This document shows positions 36,677 to 49,547 of a DNA stretch of 64,000 nucleotides, one piece after another. Position numbers and translations under genes: made by a program. The stretch spans positions 12,675,001 to 12,739,000 of the forward strand of contig CM032126.1 in NCBI GenBank assembly GCA_018894105.1, in the 5' to 3' direction. Numbering within the stretch: the first letter of the stretch is position 1; every line of letters starts with the position of its first letter. The notes beneath the pieces are model-generated. The model was not told the origin of the DNA. It was given only the letters and a program-made list of their open reading frames with translations, and searched no databases. This DNA comes from Jacaranda mimosifolia (taxonomy: Eukaryota; Streptophyta; Magnoliopsida; Lamiales; Bignoniaceae).

Positions 36677-37879
36677 TGTTGTAATTGACATCAAATCAAT
36701 TGGGATTTGAGACTAATTACATGATGAATAAATGATTAAGACTTATCAAGTAATGCCAATTTGGTAGGAATCCATAAGTAGTGTATAAATATGAAGAGGG
36801 AAACAAAATAGCAAAAGATTATGTATGCGGAGAATCCCACATTGCTTGTGAGACAAATTATGGGGAAATGAATGGAAGTATAAAAGGCTCTTTTGTCTTA
36901 AACAAGACCACTTATCCCACATTGAAAGTTTTCCCAGTGGAATTGCACCTTATATGTGGTTCAAGTGTTGGTGCTTGGTAAACTATAAACTAAGGGACTC
37001 ATAAGGGTGTGCCCACATGCACGTGCTGGCTCCGCCCATCCTGACCCGGCCCGACCAAGCCTCGCTCCGGCTCCAGTGATGGGCATTTGGGCGAATTGTC
37101 TTGGGTTAATCTTTTTGCTGAAAATTTTAATTTTAGAATTTAAATTTTAAAATCAAATTTAAAATTCAAAAGTCAAATATGGTTTTAAGGTTTGCATAAC
37201 CGTTTCTATAGTTACAGAAATTGCCAGAAACATTTTTGTAGTTACAAGTTCATTGCACATGGTCTAGAATGAATCTGGACATATTTATGCACCAGCTTCA
37301 GAATGTATCTAGACCAAAATGAACGTAGATAGCTTTCTGGCTCCTCTCTCTTACTTATATAAACCTGTTGCTACAGTTAGAATTATACACAATAGAGAAA
37401 TCTCTTCTCTCCCTTTGATATCTATCTTTCACAAATTAAAATGTTGCTTGCCAGAACTTAAGCAACTAAGGGGTGGTCGAGGTGAAACTTTTTGGAATGC
37501 ATCAGAAAAGCTTCTGGACTGTCTTATCCTATAGGAAGTTTCGTTGGACCCGTTTGCACTATAGGGACGATAATTTTTTCAAGGCAAACCATTATCTGGT
37601 GATTCAGTCTAAATTCTGTTACGATATAGAATTTTGAGATAAGTTCTCATTTTATAATACTAATTTCAATATTTCTATTGTTATTCCAAATTGGTAGTTT
37701 GCTGTTGGTTTATGTTGTTTTTTAAACTGAACTGCAACTGAATAATTACAATATATGTATTGTTGTATGCTATTTTATGAAATATCCATAATATCATTTT
37801 TACAAACACTACCCTATGATTATAAACTAATTTATAATTTTGTTATAATGTGTAGTTTATAATCTGTGTCTCTACAACA
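36677..37879 (+). repeat. 3' LTR of the copia element
   Basis: It starts TGTTGTAATTGAC after the purine-rich gtgggaaat and ends TCTACAACA, giving a 7 bp inverted end (TGTTGTA/TACAACA). It aligns along its whole length with 28813-30006. Confidence 0.8.
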
Positions 37880-37884
37880 GAACT

Positions 37885-38373
37885 TTCATTAATGCTTCTA
37901 GTCTCCACGAATTAATGCCATTTTTTTAGGAACAACAATTCTATCAAGAAAGTATTACTTCTTATTAACTAAAATTTTTCAAATGATGTTGCTAGAAATA
38001 TTACAAAGACTAATAAATCTAAATTGTTCCCTTTGATGGCTTTCCTTCGCATCTGGAGTTTAGTTAAAGGGGGTATTTATTTGGGATAGGGAAAGAAAAG
38101 CCCATAAAAGACTTGGGCTGACACTTTTGGTCTTGGTTTTCTTTTAAGGATTGGATTCCCATCAACTTCAGCTGGTCAGTGCTGGACCGTTTCTGGGGAT
38201 TCCATCTCTCGGTAAGTGCTAATTTTCTTTCTGGATATTGCATCCTAATTTCCATTGGTCCAATTTTATTGTGGGTTTTTACTTGATACGAATTCTGATG
38301 AGGAGGTTTTATCCACTCGCTTAATGCGTTATGAGCCATTAAATACTTAAATAATGATGCTTTAAAATAAAGT
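37885..38373. other. Unassigned flank between copia and foldback MULE
   Basis: A minus-strand open frame (38064-38339) has no recognisable product and I see no further support for it. Confidence 0.3.
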
Positions 38374-38382
38374 AATAATATA

Positions 38383-38820
38383 GGATAAATGTCGTCAATA
38401 GTCCTTGATGTTTCGATTTAGTATCACTTTAGTCCTTATTCTTTAAAATTTCATCTTTTAATCCCTAACGTTAATATATCGTTTCACTTTAGTCCCCAAA
38501 ATCATTTTCCGGTAGATTTTGGCCGGAAAATTGACCAAGTTTGACATTTTTAAGGGCAAAATTGTCAATTCATAGTTTTATGTTCCACTTTAGTCCCTAT
38601 ATAAAGTTTTATATTCAATTTAGTCCCTATGTTACTTTTTTTCTTTTTCTTTTTCTTTTTCTTTTTTATAAATATATGTCCATGTGTGTATATATATTTG
38701 TGTATAATATATGTTTATATATAGTTGATACTAATATTAGTCACATGCTTATATATTATTATTAATATTTAATAATATATTATTGATATATTAATATCAT
38801 TTGTGATACTATTGTAATTA
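38383..38820 (+). repeat. Left long terminal inverted repeat of the foldback MULE
   Basis: It matches the reverse complement of 39951-40395, for example tagtccttgatgtttcgatt here against tagtccttgatgttttgatt there. One indel of about 24 bases is seen near the inner end. It includes a pyrimidine run (tttttctttttc) at 38635-38666. Confidence 0.9.
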
Positions 38821-39082
38821 AAATTGTATGATTAGTGATATATTACTAATAATAAAGATTATATTATAATAATTTTAATTATATTCATAATATGTAGTAT
38901 TAATAATAATACATGATAGTAAGAAATATTAAATTAATTTTTTATTATTAATATATATATATATAATTAATCATAAGAATAATAAGATTAATATTATCAA
39001 TGATAATAATAGTATTATTATGATAATATAATTATCTAATATTATCAGGATTATTATTAATAATATTGTTAATAATATATTA

Positions 39083-39932
39083 ATAATTGATAAAGGTGGA
39101 TTTAGTTCAAGTGTGTAATAGGCTAAAGTCCAATGAAACCGACCAGATGGTATGTCAAAAGATATGTTTGGGATATACTTGGTGTCGAGTCCTGCAATCA
39201 ACAACAAATATCAGGCTAGCCGAGGTGCCCTCGGCTAACGCATTCCGACGCTCAAGTTAGTAAGTCGACCAGGTAATGGAGCAGTGGAGTAAAAGCTTAA
39301 GGCAATAAATGTGCATACCTTGTTGAGGATTGGAATGGGGTATTTCTAGCCTTCTCATGGTGATTGATATGTCTTTGATGCCCCTGTTGTGTAAGAAGGG
39401 CCATTGTCTTTGCTTGAGGACTTTCAATCTTATCCAGCTTGTGTACTGTTTCAAGAGGCAACTACCTAGGACAAGGTGGTACACTAGAGGCACTTCCTAG
39501 CCTAACACGGCTGCAAAATGAGGTACTTTTGGTGGCACGCGCTATTAATGCGGCAGCACCGGGCCTAGCAAGGCATTCAATGCGGCCAAAGGGCTTTCGT
39601 CACTCCTCGACCTCTCTGGTCAAGACGAGCACTCCGACACGAATATCTACTAGGATCTTGGTCACCAGGCTCATTCTGGTTGAAGCTACATAATTCTGGT
39701 TGAAGGATTGAGGCTACATAACGGAGGCTATCAGCTATAACCTGATCGATCACGAACGCTAATATCCACCATGATAGATAGGGATCTAAAGGTCGAGTGG
39801 CAGTCGAATGTCTGCTTGGTCCAAAATGAGTTGGGTTTAAGGGCAGTCGAGCTGCTTAGGGAGCGTCAGACTAGCTCCTGTTCTAGTTGAGTGTTATTGG
39901 GCTGGGCCTATTGTGTATCCTATATCAATAAT
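39083..39932 (-). repeat. Solo LTR of Tat-like Ty3/gypsy inside the foldback MULE
   Basis: The LTR is 39088-39927 (840 bases), with TG...CA ends and ATAAT on both sides (39083-39087 and 39928-39932). On the minus strand it starts TGATATAGGATACAC and carries aaggtatgc, gagcgtcggaatgc and gcaggactcgac, the same motifs as the 3' LTR at 4035-4792. There is no internal gypsy sequence, so LTR-LTR recombination probably removed it. The local text is rich in AATAAT, so the 5 bp match is weaker evidence alone than the TG/CA ends plus homology. Confidence 0.88.
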
Positions 39933-39950
39933 AATATTACTAATATTATT

Positions 39951-40395
39951 AATTACAATAGTATCAATAATATATTATTAAATATTAATGATAATATATG
40001 AGCATGTGACTAATATTAGTATCAACTATATATACATATATATTACACACAAATATATATATACACACACATGGACATATATTTATAAAAAGAAAAAGAA
40101 AAAAAGAAAAAAAACAACATAGAGACTAAATTGGAACATAAAAACCTTATATAGGGACTAAAGTGGAACATAAAACTTTATATAGGGACAGTGGGACATA
40201 AAACTATAAATTTACATTTTGCCCTTAAAAATGTCAAATTTGGTCAATTTTCTAGCCAAAAACTGCCGGGAAATGATTTTGGGGACTAAAGTGAAATGAT
40301 ATATTAACATTACGGATTAAAAGATGAAATTTTAAAGATTGGGGACTAAAATGATACTAAATCAAAACATCAAGGACTATCGGCGACATTTACCC
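39951..40395 (-). repeat. Right long terminal inverted repeat of the foldback MULE
   Basis: Reverse complement partner of 38383-38820. Compared with the left arm it has small deletions (for example near 40188) and a shifted pyrimidine/purine run. Confidence 0.9.
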
Positions 40396-40404
40396 AATAA
40401 TATA

Positions 40405-40963
40405 TCATAGAATTCAATAATTTACAGCTTCATTTGGGTAGTGTCCACATCGATAGCATGGAATCAACTCTTTAGATGATAATTGAATAAGTGAAAATTT
40501 ATATTTAAATGGAAGAATTTGGGAATTACTAATTTGAAGTTTTTAATAACAAATTCATTAGGCTTCTTAATTATTGGTTAGTTGGAAGTAATAATTAATT
40601 TCAAGAAATTTCGTCATTCCTGTGGTGGATTTTAAATTCATCTAATATTAAAATTAGTCATTTGAAATTCGATCTTAATTTCAAATTCATTCCTCATTAA
40701 TCCAATCCCTCCCATCTAAATATGTTTACTCTCCAAAATAGTAACTTAGTTGAAAAATATAAATTTTATATATTTTTAAAGATGCCATCAAAATGTTGAA
40801 TATTAATAATACTTAAGGATAAATTTGAGAAAATAGAAATTTAATTTTGAAATGCCTCAAAGAGATTGTTATGCATTGAATGAGTACTTTTTGTTATTGA
40901 ATCTTTTCAAATTAGAGGTAAATTAGACCTTAATGTTTACTTACTTCAGTACTTATGGTCGGT

Positions 40964-41010
<47 letters not shown>

Positions 41011-41727
41011 CTTCAAATATTGAATTGATTATTGAGGGCCGGGGACTCGACATTTCACAAATTAAAGGCATGCTCGAGACTTTGTCCTAGCTTAAGTGTG
41101 TGACTTACACTCAAGCACATCGACATTGGTAGTACAATCACTACCATCGATTGCATTCTTAATTTCTATAATCCCCTTCTGTCGGACTCCAAATTTTCTA
41201 AAGCATTGGGTCTATGATCTATATCATATATATTGCAGCTCACATTGAAAGTTTCCAAAAATGGATTGATTACCTTACGATCACAGATCACCTACTTTGA
41301 GATTTTACTTCATAAGTTTGAATTGTTTGCTAATTTTTTAATCATAGGTTACCAAATATATGTCTTATTGCTTCAGTATTCATTGTAATTTGCTCATCAT
41401 TGATGCGTGTATGTATAGAACTAGTTGCTGACCTTGTTAAACTTTATTCGGTTACATCTGTATATATTTTGTTATAATGAGGGTATTGAATTAATATTAA
41501 ATATTTCAATATAATGATCTAATTATCACTTCTCTAAAAAATTGGAGAAGATGGATTGAGTAAACATGATCTGTAAATTAATATTATTTCCCAATGTATT
41601 TTTAATACTTAAACATATTATATAAATATATATATATATGTATGTATGTATAAACTTTGAGCTGTTGACCCACCAATAACTCATGTGACAATTAATCATC
41701 CAAAATTGCATTGGACTCTACATTAAG
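40405..41727. other. AT-rich intergenic sequence
   Basis: No gene recognised. It contains a (CA)n run at 40966-40999 and a (TA)n/(TGTA)n run at about 41627-41650. Confidence 0.5.
40966..40999. repeat. (CA)n microsatellite
   Basis: 17 uninterrupted CA units followed by a short TA run. Confidence 0.97.
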
Positions 41728-42160
41728 ATGAGGCTTGTGAGTCGGCTTGATTATAGCTAGAGCTCAAGCTTTAGATTCGTTGTTCGAAAGCTCATGCTCA
41801 TGAGCTTTCTCCTATTTTTAAATATTAATTATATAATTAATATATATTAATAATTTACTTTTTTTTCTAATTTTAAATATGTATTATATATAATTGAATA
41901 ATTATAATATATTAATAATTCAATATTTTATCAATAATTATAATATATTATAATTTAAATCATTTTAGTAATTATTATAATATATTATATGTTAATATAT
42001 ATTTTATTAATAATTATAATTTAAATTATTTTATTAATTATTATTAAATATTTTAATATATTACATTAATAATTTAGTTTTTTATTTAATTTAGAATTTT
42101 TTGATGAGTTGAGTTGAGCGCCTATAATTTTTGTCAAACTCGACTCATTTACACTCTTAA
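41728..42160. mobile_element. hAT-like MITE, diverged relative of 25706-26112
   Basis: The left arm has gtgagtcggcttgat and agctcaagc. The right arm has gagttgagttgagcgcc and ends aactcgactcatttacactctta. The right arm is the same family text as the end of the MITE at 26070-26112. The middle is almost pure AT. The left terminus is degraded and boundaries are approximate. Confidence 0.5.
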
Positions 42161-43039
42161 TTCCAACTAAAACTCTAGCATTGTCAGCGGAAAACAGAAC
42201 AGTACCACAAAATGGAAAGATATGGATAATGAATAGCAATCGGTATGGGACTGGGGCCCTATGCCCCAATGGAGAAAGGAATGCGCGCAAAGGTCCAGCC
42301 CAGAACTTCATATGTCATGTGACTATGGACCCACTATCAAAGTACTATCATTAAGAAATACCATACCATACTAGTAATAATTCTAGTTATCCGTTTCTTC
42401 TGTTTGCAATCTTGTCAATTCGTATCCCCACGTTTTAGTCAAAAGTGCCATTCTTCTCTTTTTGTTGGGTTATTACGCCGCGAAGGGATCAATGTGTTGA
42501 GAATTATCGCAAGGTTAATTTTTCTTCTACTATATACATATATATATATATATATTCAATTAACTGATTTAACGTTTGCCACATAGGCATATACACATGT
42601 GAAAAAGACAAGTTCGGAATAAAAGTAATGAATAAATTTCAAAAAATGAAAAATAATTGAGATTTTCTTTTTCCAAATTTAAATATAGTTTGAAGCTAAT
42701 TATAAGCACCAGTTGCTCAAGTCTAGCTAGTTATTTTCCACTAATATATGTTGTATAACTGAATTATAATTGATGTTTTTAAGTCTTATTTCATATTAAT
42801 TAAAGGGTTAAGGATTTCGATACATTTTCAGCTTACTCTTTGGAGTATCTTTTCATTAAAAATATATATAAAAATCTATCCAAATAAGTTTAATTTCTTA
42901 ATTTTGCGAAAACAAACCTTAGTTCTTTTGCAGTCATTCTGAGATGAATAAGGTAATCATCAACATACATATTGATAAATGAGTTAATTAAGTTGTGGAC
43001 ATTTTGTTAAACAAAAGAGTCTTAAGAAGCACTGTAAAA
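42161..43039. other. Intergenic, no gene recognised
   Basis: It includes a (TA)n run at 42529-42555. Short ORFs on both strands (42066-42311, 42404-42586) have no recognisable product. Confidence 0.4.
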
Positions 43040-43450
43040 GAAAAAAATATCATTGACAAAAAATAATTGGTAATAAAAAATTATTGCTAATTATATGTAT
43101 TAAATAATGATAATATTTATTTTGACAATGATACATTTTAAATGACAATAATTTTTATTTTATCACAACATATTAAATAGTAACCAAACTTAGTGTTTTA
43201 AGTTATTAATATAGATAATTAATGACAGATATAATTAAGATGAGAATTCAATGATAATAAAAATTATTATTGCAATATGTGAGAAAACTTTCACTATTGC
43301 TAGGTTGTCACTTTAAATCGCCAATAATTGTTAAATAATAATAATAATTTTGTCACTATTAAAATTGTAAACATCATTATTTTGTGATAAAATAAAATTG
43401 TTAGTCATGTAATATATAGTTAATAATAATTTTTACATTGTCACTTAATA
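43040..43450. repeat. AT-rich repeat with TGACAAT/TTGTCAC motifs, copy 3
   Basis: It has the same vocabulary as 15590-15965: ttgacaatgatac, aatgacaataat, gttgtcacttta, ttttgtcactatt and acattgtcactt. It starts near gcactg (43037) and ends near gtcacttaat, which could be worn CACTA-type ends. Confidence 0.4.
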
Positions 43451-46400
43451 CTGTCTTTAATTTTCCCCCCTCACTCGTAGTGGAAATTCTTCCAAACAAG
43501 TTCCATTTAACTCCAACTGTTGCATAAATTGATACTCTTCGTCCAAATAATAATTACTCAAAATAAAAGTGCAGCAAGTGGAGAAATGAAGATAATTATG
43601 GTTAAAAATCAATGTCATGATACTTATCCCCACCCACGAAATCCACAAACTTTGCATCAATACCTAAAAAAGGTGATAGGCATGGCAACTCAAGTGGGAA
43701 TTACAATAATTTCCCTAACCCTAATCAAAAAAGTCTTTTTTTTTTTTACAAGAACAATAATTAAGGGTTGCTAGTCTTTTCTGTCAATTTCAAATGGTAC
43801 AACCACTCAGTCAAATTTGTTGACAATAGATCGATCTTCCAGGGCAAGCGAGGCCAAGAACTGACTTATTATATATAATTAGATGTGGTGGCATGCTGCT
43901 TTTATGTGTATTACCATAGTATTAGTGTTAATTGTATTAATAATAAAATATTTAATTTTTAACTGTACCATATAAAATAGAATATACAGTTAATTTTTGT
44001 AAATGTAGTAGAGAAATAAGTAAAGTAACGAGGAGTGGGGGAAAAAGAATACGAGAATAAGTGATTATTGAGCAATTATCTTTTTAAAAAAGTAAAATTT
44101 CATTCAAGGTCTTTAAAATTTTCTATTGATTGAAACACTAAAAGATATAAATGGTATCTCAAATTAATATAATAATGTTGAAACCGTGGTTCTGTGAGTA
44201 TAAAATTGATTTTTTTTTTTTTAATATAATGTAAATATATGTACATATGTATGTATATAGTGAAAGTAAACTAGGTGAGTGGTTTCTTAAAAATCAGATT
44301 ACAAAACCATTGGGACATGACTCAAGACTTGCGCTTCAAAGTGCATTTATTGCGTCAGATTTTATGTTAGATGAATTGGGTGAAACATATTTAAGTTATT
44401 TTACGTAATTAATTTGAAAGGGGGTGCGATGAAAAATCATCTCTGCAGGATAATTCGATTACTATCAATAAGTCAGATATATTACGTATGATTTACTGTA
44501 GAATATCATGACCCATTACTTCAAATTCTTGGGAGATATATGACTGCTAATCTATATGTTGGGAAATCACACAACAAAAAGACACATTTCGTGGGTTGTC
44601 TTATTCACTTTGCTGTAGCCATCAACTGGTTATAGTCAACTCTTGTGTTATCACCATTTTGGCGCAATTATGCTAGAGTCAATAAAGCATCCATGGCTAA
44701 AGACATTTATACTTTATCCTTTTTTTTTTCTTTTTTCTTTTTTGGTCTGTACAAATATTTACTTGAGTTACAGAAAAATTCAATTTAATTTCATGAAGCC
44801 ATTTAGTTTAGGATGAAATTAATTCTGGCTCATAATCATTGATTAATTGGAATTATCTTGATATACAGAGTCGTTGGTTACCGTCACCACTAATCCTAAT
44901 TTGTGCGACTTTCTAACATGATAAACATAAGTATTAGAAAGAGTTAGAAAATTACCGACACATATTTCCTATAGCGGTGGCTGAACATGATTGTGAATAT
45001 CATGAATTGAAGGTGATTCATTGAAAAAAACTATTTAATTTCCCACAAGGACTTGGGGACAAATTTTCTATTAATTGCATGAGAATATCAACAAAACACG
45101 TGCATCTAAATACTCAAAAATGCCTACAGTACTGCCCACTAGAAGTTCGTGAGGTTGGATGGAATGAAGCTTCTTCCTCTATCTTGCCCCCAAATAGGAA
45201 AGAGATGTCCCATCCCTTCTTTATGCACATCTACATAGTCATTCTTCCAGTAGTTCTGAGATCAAGCCCTTCTTACTTGGAAGAGACAATTGGACATTAA
45301 CCCATAGGGTTTAGGGTGATTCATTTCTTTAAAAAATAATTTCACAAATAAAGTTATACTAATTTACAACATAGTTATATTTACAAAATAAACTCGGGAT
45401 ATCTTGATTTTTCAAGCATAACATTCCCCGACTAAAAATTGGGCATCACAAGTGACACCGAAATAATTCAAGATAGATTATGGGATGAAGATAAAATTTC
45501 AAGTGAAAAGAGTAGCCATTAGTGCAAGAAAATCATGCCCAAGGATGTTATATATATCAATTGGTGCACTTGGAATCAACTTTCAGGATGTTGCCAGAAT
45601 TTGGATCAATTTCTCAAAATAAATTGCTTTCATTAGGAATGAACTAGATAGTGAGCCATGAATCATTAGAAAGTTATGAATGTTTAATTTCTAACACAAT
45701 AAACGGTTCTTGAAAAGTATTTTTCTATTGAGAGTTATGATGAAATTACTGAGTACTACTAGATTGGTCGGTCGTTGCGGCTACTTTGGGAATATCAAGG
45801 GAAAAGTTGGTTTTTGCTCAAGTTTAATGGTTCTTTTTACTTTGCTCCTTGGTTATTGAGTACTTTATGATTTTGCGTAGTATTTTCTAGCTGCGCTTGT
45901 TATTTTTATCTTTTCTAGATCATGATAAGTGTGTTTTACTTTGCAAGTCATCCTATACTTGGAGGGTTGTTCCAACCTTTATAAGACCACCTCTGTAATC
46001 ATCTTCAACAAAATATTATTCATATTTTGATTATTTGGCTTATTTCTAAGAAGATAAATCTTTTTGTTCCAGCACTAAACTCTTAGCTAAGAGTGAATTT
46101 ACCTAAACCTATAGGTGAATTTATAGAGAGATAAGTGATGTTACACAATTTGAGTAGTGCCTTGTAGTTTCTCCTACTTCTTTATTTCTTCAGGTATACT
46201 AAAATTTATAAAGAGAAAAACCACAATTGTGCAGCAGGGCACGCATGACACACTCAATAAAGACACGACCACACTCTTTCTTTTATGAAACAATTGATAC
46301 TTGAGATGACTATTGGATGCAAAACAAGTGACACAATTAATTAAGCAAGTGCATGTATTGCTATAAATAATAGAGTGGTGAGGAAGTATGAATTCCACGA

Positions 46401-46967
46401 AAAGCTAAATTTTTTGCTACTAATTATTAATTTATAATACACTTGTTTATTCAAATAATAATTAATTTTATTGGATTGAAAATTAAACTAATAAAATAGG
46501 AAAAAGTTTATGATTGAGTTTTCTATCTGTATGCAAGTCTAGAATTATAATTTCATCAATCAAATTCATTTATTACATTATTCTCTCCTAACAAAATTAA
46601 TAACAAATTATTGATCTTGAGTCTTACGTAACTGTAGGGTACTTTAGAATTACTCACAATTAAATTAAACCCCTAATTATTTATTTAATATATTATACTC
46701 CTATATAAATTGTCTAAATTATGGATGGAATCATGCCATACAATTGACTGCAAGACAACTAAGTATATTCGTATCTTACTTACAAATTAATTGATTCATC
46801 CATCTATTGTGAATTACTAATCTTAGGCTCTTTTATTATTAATCAACCCTAATCAACTTTTCCAAGATTTCTAGAGTTTACAAATATATTCAAATATTGA
46901 TTAGGGAATCGAATGGAGAAAAGCACACCATAGAAGAATAACTTAAAATGCTATAAATTTCATGGAA
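43451..46967. other. Intergenic, no gene recognised
   Basis: 3.5 kb with only short ORFs. The frame at 45079-45300 (73 codons) has no recognisable domain. There are poly-T runs at 43736-43747 and 44210-44221, but no transposon ends were identified. Confidence 0.4.
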
Positions 46968-47470
46968 AACTACAAGAGTACAGGGCTTCAGAGACGAAAA
47001 AAATTGTCTCTATATTCCAATTTCCCATCTCAAACTAAACTTTGAGACAAAAATTTCCATCTCAAAATATGTTGGTGATGCCACCATGCGTAATTCACAA
47101 CATAGAAAAAAATTCGTTGGTAAATTTTAAGTCGTATTTTGCTCCATCTTAAATAATTATTAATTATCTTCAAATTGAAAAAAGTAATTGTCTATAATTC
47201 TATCTCGAGTTGTCTTAAATTCTATCAGTATTTTGGTTAGAATTCCATTGGTAAATTACTCTCATAATTTGTCTTTAATTTCTCTCAAATTTGTCTCTGC
47301 AAGTAACAATTTGACATTCAAACCATCCATAATTTGTCTCAAAATTATCTTCAATTCTGTCTCTAAATTCATTTATGAATCGCCTTTAATCTATCTAAAG
47401 ATTATCTTTAATTCTATCTATAATTTGTCTCTGATTATCATATGTTATTTTCATACAAATTTATAGATAA
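46968..47470. repeat. CACTA terminus and subterminal repeats
   Basis: Starting at actacaagagtac, the region is packed with ttgtctc, tttgtctct and similar words (about ten in 500 bases) plus a few gagac copies in the other sense. Arrays of such short motifs near the ends bind the element's own proteins in known CACTA elements. The terminal base is A where C is expected. Confidence 0.55.
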
Positions 47471-48512
47471 CCCGTTATTTGTTCAAAATTAATGCTGTAA
47501 AATAGCATATACACCCACTGATTATATCCAATATCATATTTAACTAGTTGGTAAACTAACATAAATAAAGTCATTATTATCTTCTCTTATAAGATAAATC
47601 TTCCACAAAATAAAAGTATGCATATTAACAAGTCGTTCACCGTTCAAATAAAGCACTAACCAACCATTATAATGTCAATGAAGAGAAAGATGTATCAATT
47701 ACTTTTCCACCAAAGTCTTGTTGCTCTTGTGTTCCAAATCTACCGAGAAAGCGGTGGTTTCTGTATCCCACCTCTTAAATCATTTTACGTAACATCCCCT
47801 GAATAATCTCATCTCTTTTCCTATTCTGCTCAAGCATAGGTTCTAGCCTTATCCTCTCTTCTTCTCTTCTCTTGTTTACTTCTTCCTCTCTTTCTTTTTT
47901 TGGCCATTTCTTTCTTATTTTAGCATCGTCTACTATCTTTATAGTAATAGCACGTATCTCTTCAACTACTTTTGATAGCACACTGATCCTATCATCATTG
48001 TCACCTACATAAGATGATTGTGATGAGCTTCGACCTTTCGCTCCCTCATATAGCTGACTACATCTAATTCCATACACCCGTCCCCTAGATGGGCCATCAA
48101 TTATTTCACAGTAATCTGACAGATCAAATGATGGGTGTGTGGACTGATCTGAGTAATTCATTTTGGCTCTATACTCCTCCTACAAATGAAGTAAACTATA
48201 TATGCAATTAAGAAAGTCACCTGATAATATAAAAACTAGTCCAATTCATTCAATATACAAATAAAATAATCCAGACACACAAAAATTAAAGTATCTTCAA
48301 CATAAAAACTCAAAGATAAATAATAATTCTCATTATTGTTCAGCTACCAGGAAACAAGAACAACCTAGTAATAAAATCAAAAATATCTCCAACATTATAA
48401 CCAAAAACAAATGACAATATTCATTATTATTTAACTCCCGACAAGCAAAAACAATTCACTAGAGTATATCCAGCATTGTAAATAAAAAATAAATAACAAT
48501 AGTTTATCATAA

Positions 48513-48712
48513 GGGAAAATCACACTTTTGGTCCCATAACTTATATTTTCAATTGAGTCTCATTCATTTTGGAATTATCACATTACATCCCATAATTTTA
48601 TTACATTTGGTCCCAACTCCCTCATTCTATCAAATTATTAACGGCAATTGCACGTGCCTTATGTATGGCTATTATTGGGTTAATTTTGGGGGGAAAATTG
48701 ACGGGCACTGTT
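48513..48712 (+). repeat. Left terminal inverted repeat of the MULE
   Basis: It pairs with 54285-54485 in reverse complement, roughly 80 percent alike by eye. Confidence 0.88.
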
Positions 48713-49547
48713 TAAGGAATGTGAAGCGTCTTTTTCATTTATCAAAAGCAAACCCTAATTCCCAATTTTATCTCCAAAATTTCAACTTATTCTCAACCGA
48801 GAACCCCACTTCTCCCCTAAATTTGGAACAATCGTCAGCTTTTATCAGTTCCAAAGAGTGAATCTGTGGAAAAAAAGCAAATATCGCTAAGGGATCCTGC
48901 GTTAAATCATTTGCCCCCTCCAGTTTACCATAAGTACTTTTTTTTTCATGAACTTTTATGTACCATAAGTGATGTGATTTAGGATCGATTTTGAGGAATG
49001 TGATGGCATTTAGTGATTTCTTTATGATGGTCTTATTTGGCGGTCCTACATTAATTTTTTGGTGCTCGAAACCCACGCTTGACAGAATCTATGTTATGGG
49101 GCATCTATGTATTCCTGCATGTTTATGGAACAACTTTGTTTAGTTACTTTTTGTGGTCCTAGTGTTAGATTTTGTTTTTATTATATTTGAACGTCTTCCA
49201 AGTTCTAAACACTCTGTTTTCTATTCTTTGGGCTTGGGAATGCATGTGCTTGGTTGTTTGAGTTGTTATAGCAAATTAAATATGCTTAGGCAAGCATGTG
49301 CTTGGGTGTGTGACTAGTTGTAGCTGGTAAGTGTGATTGAGCTTCGGGATTGATTGAGGTTGGGCCTAACTAAGCTTCTATTAATTGTAGCCCTTAACTT
49401 TGGGCCTAACTTTGCTAAGGCTTGAATGAGATGTAATTCTTAGGCCTGACTAAGCTTGAACTCTTGCTGCTATTTCTGAATTTTTAATTGCAGTTTAATT
49501 AATTTTTATGTTGTTTATTAACTATTAGTTGTGTTTGCATTAATTAA

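Larger units (their letters stand above)
28813..37879 (+). mobile_element. Ty1/copia retrotransposon with two LTRs, disrupted
   Basis: Two LTRs of about 1.2 kb enclose gag, protease, integrase and RT-RNase H remnants in the copia order. Flanks GAAGT (28808-28812) and GAACT (37880-37884) match at 4 of 5 bases, consistent with an aged target-site duplication. Another LTR of about 2.25 kb splits the RT. The LTRs differ by roughly one base in ten over their first 125 bases by eye, so the insertion is old. The lineage was not decided. Confidence 0.8.
38374..40404. mobile_element. Foldback Mutator-like element with 9 bp target-site duplication
   Basis: The element is 38383-40395. It is flanked by AATAATATA at 38374-38382 and again at 40396-40404, a perfect 9 bp duplication as made by Mutator-type transposases. 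Left and right arms are inverted repeats of about 440 bases beginning ggataaatgtcg / gggtaaatgtcg, carrying phrases such as actttagtcccc and gggcaaaattg. No transposase gene is present. A Tat LTR sits between the arms. Confidence 0.9.

Noticed and set aside
45079..45300. 73-codon plus-strand ORF
   Set aside because: No domain, no neighbouring exons, no homology I can recognise; length is within chance for 3.5 kb of such sequence.
48768..49076. 102-codon minus-strand ORF inside the MULE
   Set aside because: No recognised domain; it lies upstream of the transposase on the opposite strand and has no further support.
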